DNA of 13,060 bases. It comes from JACQCV01 sp964634555. GTDB taxonomy: Bacteria; Patescibacteriota; Minisyncoccia; Phycocordibacterales; UBA12445. The notes under the pieces were generated by a model. That model was not told the DNA's origin. It saw only the letters and a program-made list of their open reading frames with translations, and ran no database searches. The position numbers were made by a program, and so were the translations under genes. The stretch lies in contig CAZWJJ010000022.1 in the NCBI GenBank assembly GCA_964634555.1, positions 1-13,060 of the forward strand. The letters are read 5' to 3'. How positions within the stretch are numbered: the first letter of the stretch is position 1; each line of letters begins with the position of its first letter. This document shows, one piece after another, positions 12,799-13,060 of the stretch.

Positions 12799-13060
12799 GT
12801 GGAATATAAAAATATTGAACCGATGACAAATCCCGTTAAGGCACTTTTAAAGTTGGTCGGAGAGTACGGAGACTGTACGACCCGCAAATTGGTGATTCAT
12901 GAAGAAGGGTCTCCGTTTATTCAGGTTGATCATTATGGACGTGAGGACAATTGGCTGGATGTTACTTACTATTCGCTTGCGCCTGCTCTTGCAAGACAGC
13001 TTTTGATTGAGGGTTTTTTTACGCCGTTGCAAGGATATACAAAAGAATTTAAGATTAGAA
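12799..13060 (+). CDS. Unrecognised protein, 3' truncated
   Basis: The frame is open from the GTG at 12799 to the window end, giving 87 residues beginning MEYKNIEPMTNPVKALLKLV. A perfect Shine-Dalgarno at 12782-12790 supports GTG as the start; the ATG at 12823 is a weaker alternative. The sequence is soluble-looking, mildly acidic and aromatic, with no signal peptide or membrane helix: VKALLKLVGEYGDCTTRKLVIHE, then PFIQVDHYGREDNWLDVTYYSLAPALARQLLIEGFF. I recognise no family or catalytic motif. A helix-beta-helix arrangement, and a duplex or small-molecule binding role, are conceivable but unsupported. It follows the tRNA-linked repeat, so it may belong to an inserted segment. Confidence 0.65.
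   Translation, partial: MEYKNIEPMTNPVKALLKLVGEYGDCTTRKLVIHEEGSPFIQVDHYGREDNWLDVTYYSLAPALARQLLIEGFFTPLQGYTKEFKIR

Noticed and set aside
12654..12887. Minus-strand ORF across the repeat and the last gene
   Set aside because: It overlaps the structured segment and the well-supported + strand gene with a strong Shine-Dalgarno, and its translation resembles no protein.

Overview
The window is AT-rich bacterial DNA with every recognised gene on the + strand, packed with short gaps or overlaps. The mix points to a Patescibacteria/CPR (Parcubacteria-like) genome: Sec-exported proteins with a W-x-x-P...PI-x-V...Q-x-K-x-G module and collagen-like repeats, a type IV pilus operon, slightly short and divergent Pgk and TpiA, and almost no Shine-Dalgarno sequences. 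This placement is an inference from family resemblance; no marker gene was compared. Long uninterrupted ORFs without in-frame TGA support the standard bacterial code.

Layout. 1-716: end of a surface protein carrying a phage-tail-like 'VGI-x-x-x-x-P...LDV-x-G' module. 770-9360: a probable single operon behind a -10 box that lies 7 bp from the first start codon. It encodes two paralogous exported collagen-like proteins, the assembly ATPase PilB, the platform protein PilC, three small prepilin-like proteins and one large PilX/GspK-like protein. The four pilins follow the same order (H-I-J-K type) as the minor-pilin priming complexes of type II secretion systems and type IV pili. I infer that the collagen-like proteins are pilus-associated surface or adhesive proteins. 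9364-11960: tpiA, pgk and an RluA-family pseudouridine synthase, with overlapping ends. 11944-12372: rplS with its own predicted promoter.

12373-12798 holds no protein gene. It contains a terminator hairpin nested in an inverted array of TATACTT heptamers, a complete tRNA-Leu(GAG), and then a compact structured segment ending in an exact 22-bp copy of the tRNA 3' end. That duplication, 147 bp away and starting at the T-loop boundary, is the most unusual structure here. It resembles att sites left by tRNA-targeting integration, but the segment between is only about 125 bp and is full of inverted repeats, one of them complementary to the tRNA T-arm.

12799 to the end: start of an unrecognised gene with a full-length Shine-Dalgarno (AAAGGAGGT), the only strong one seen in the window.
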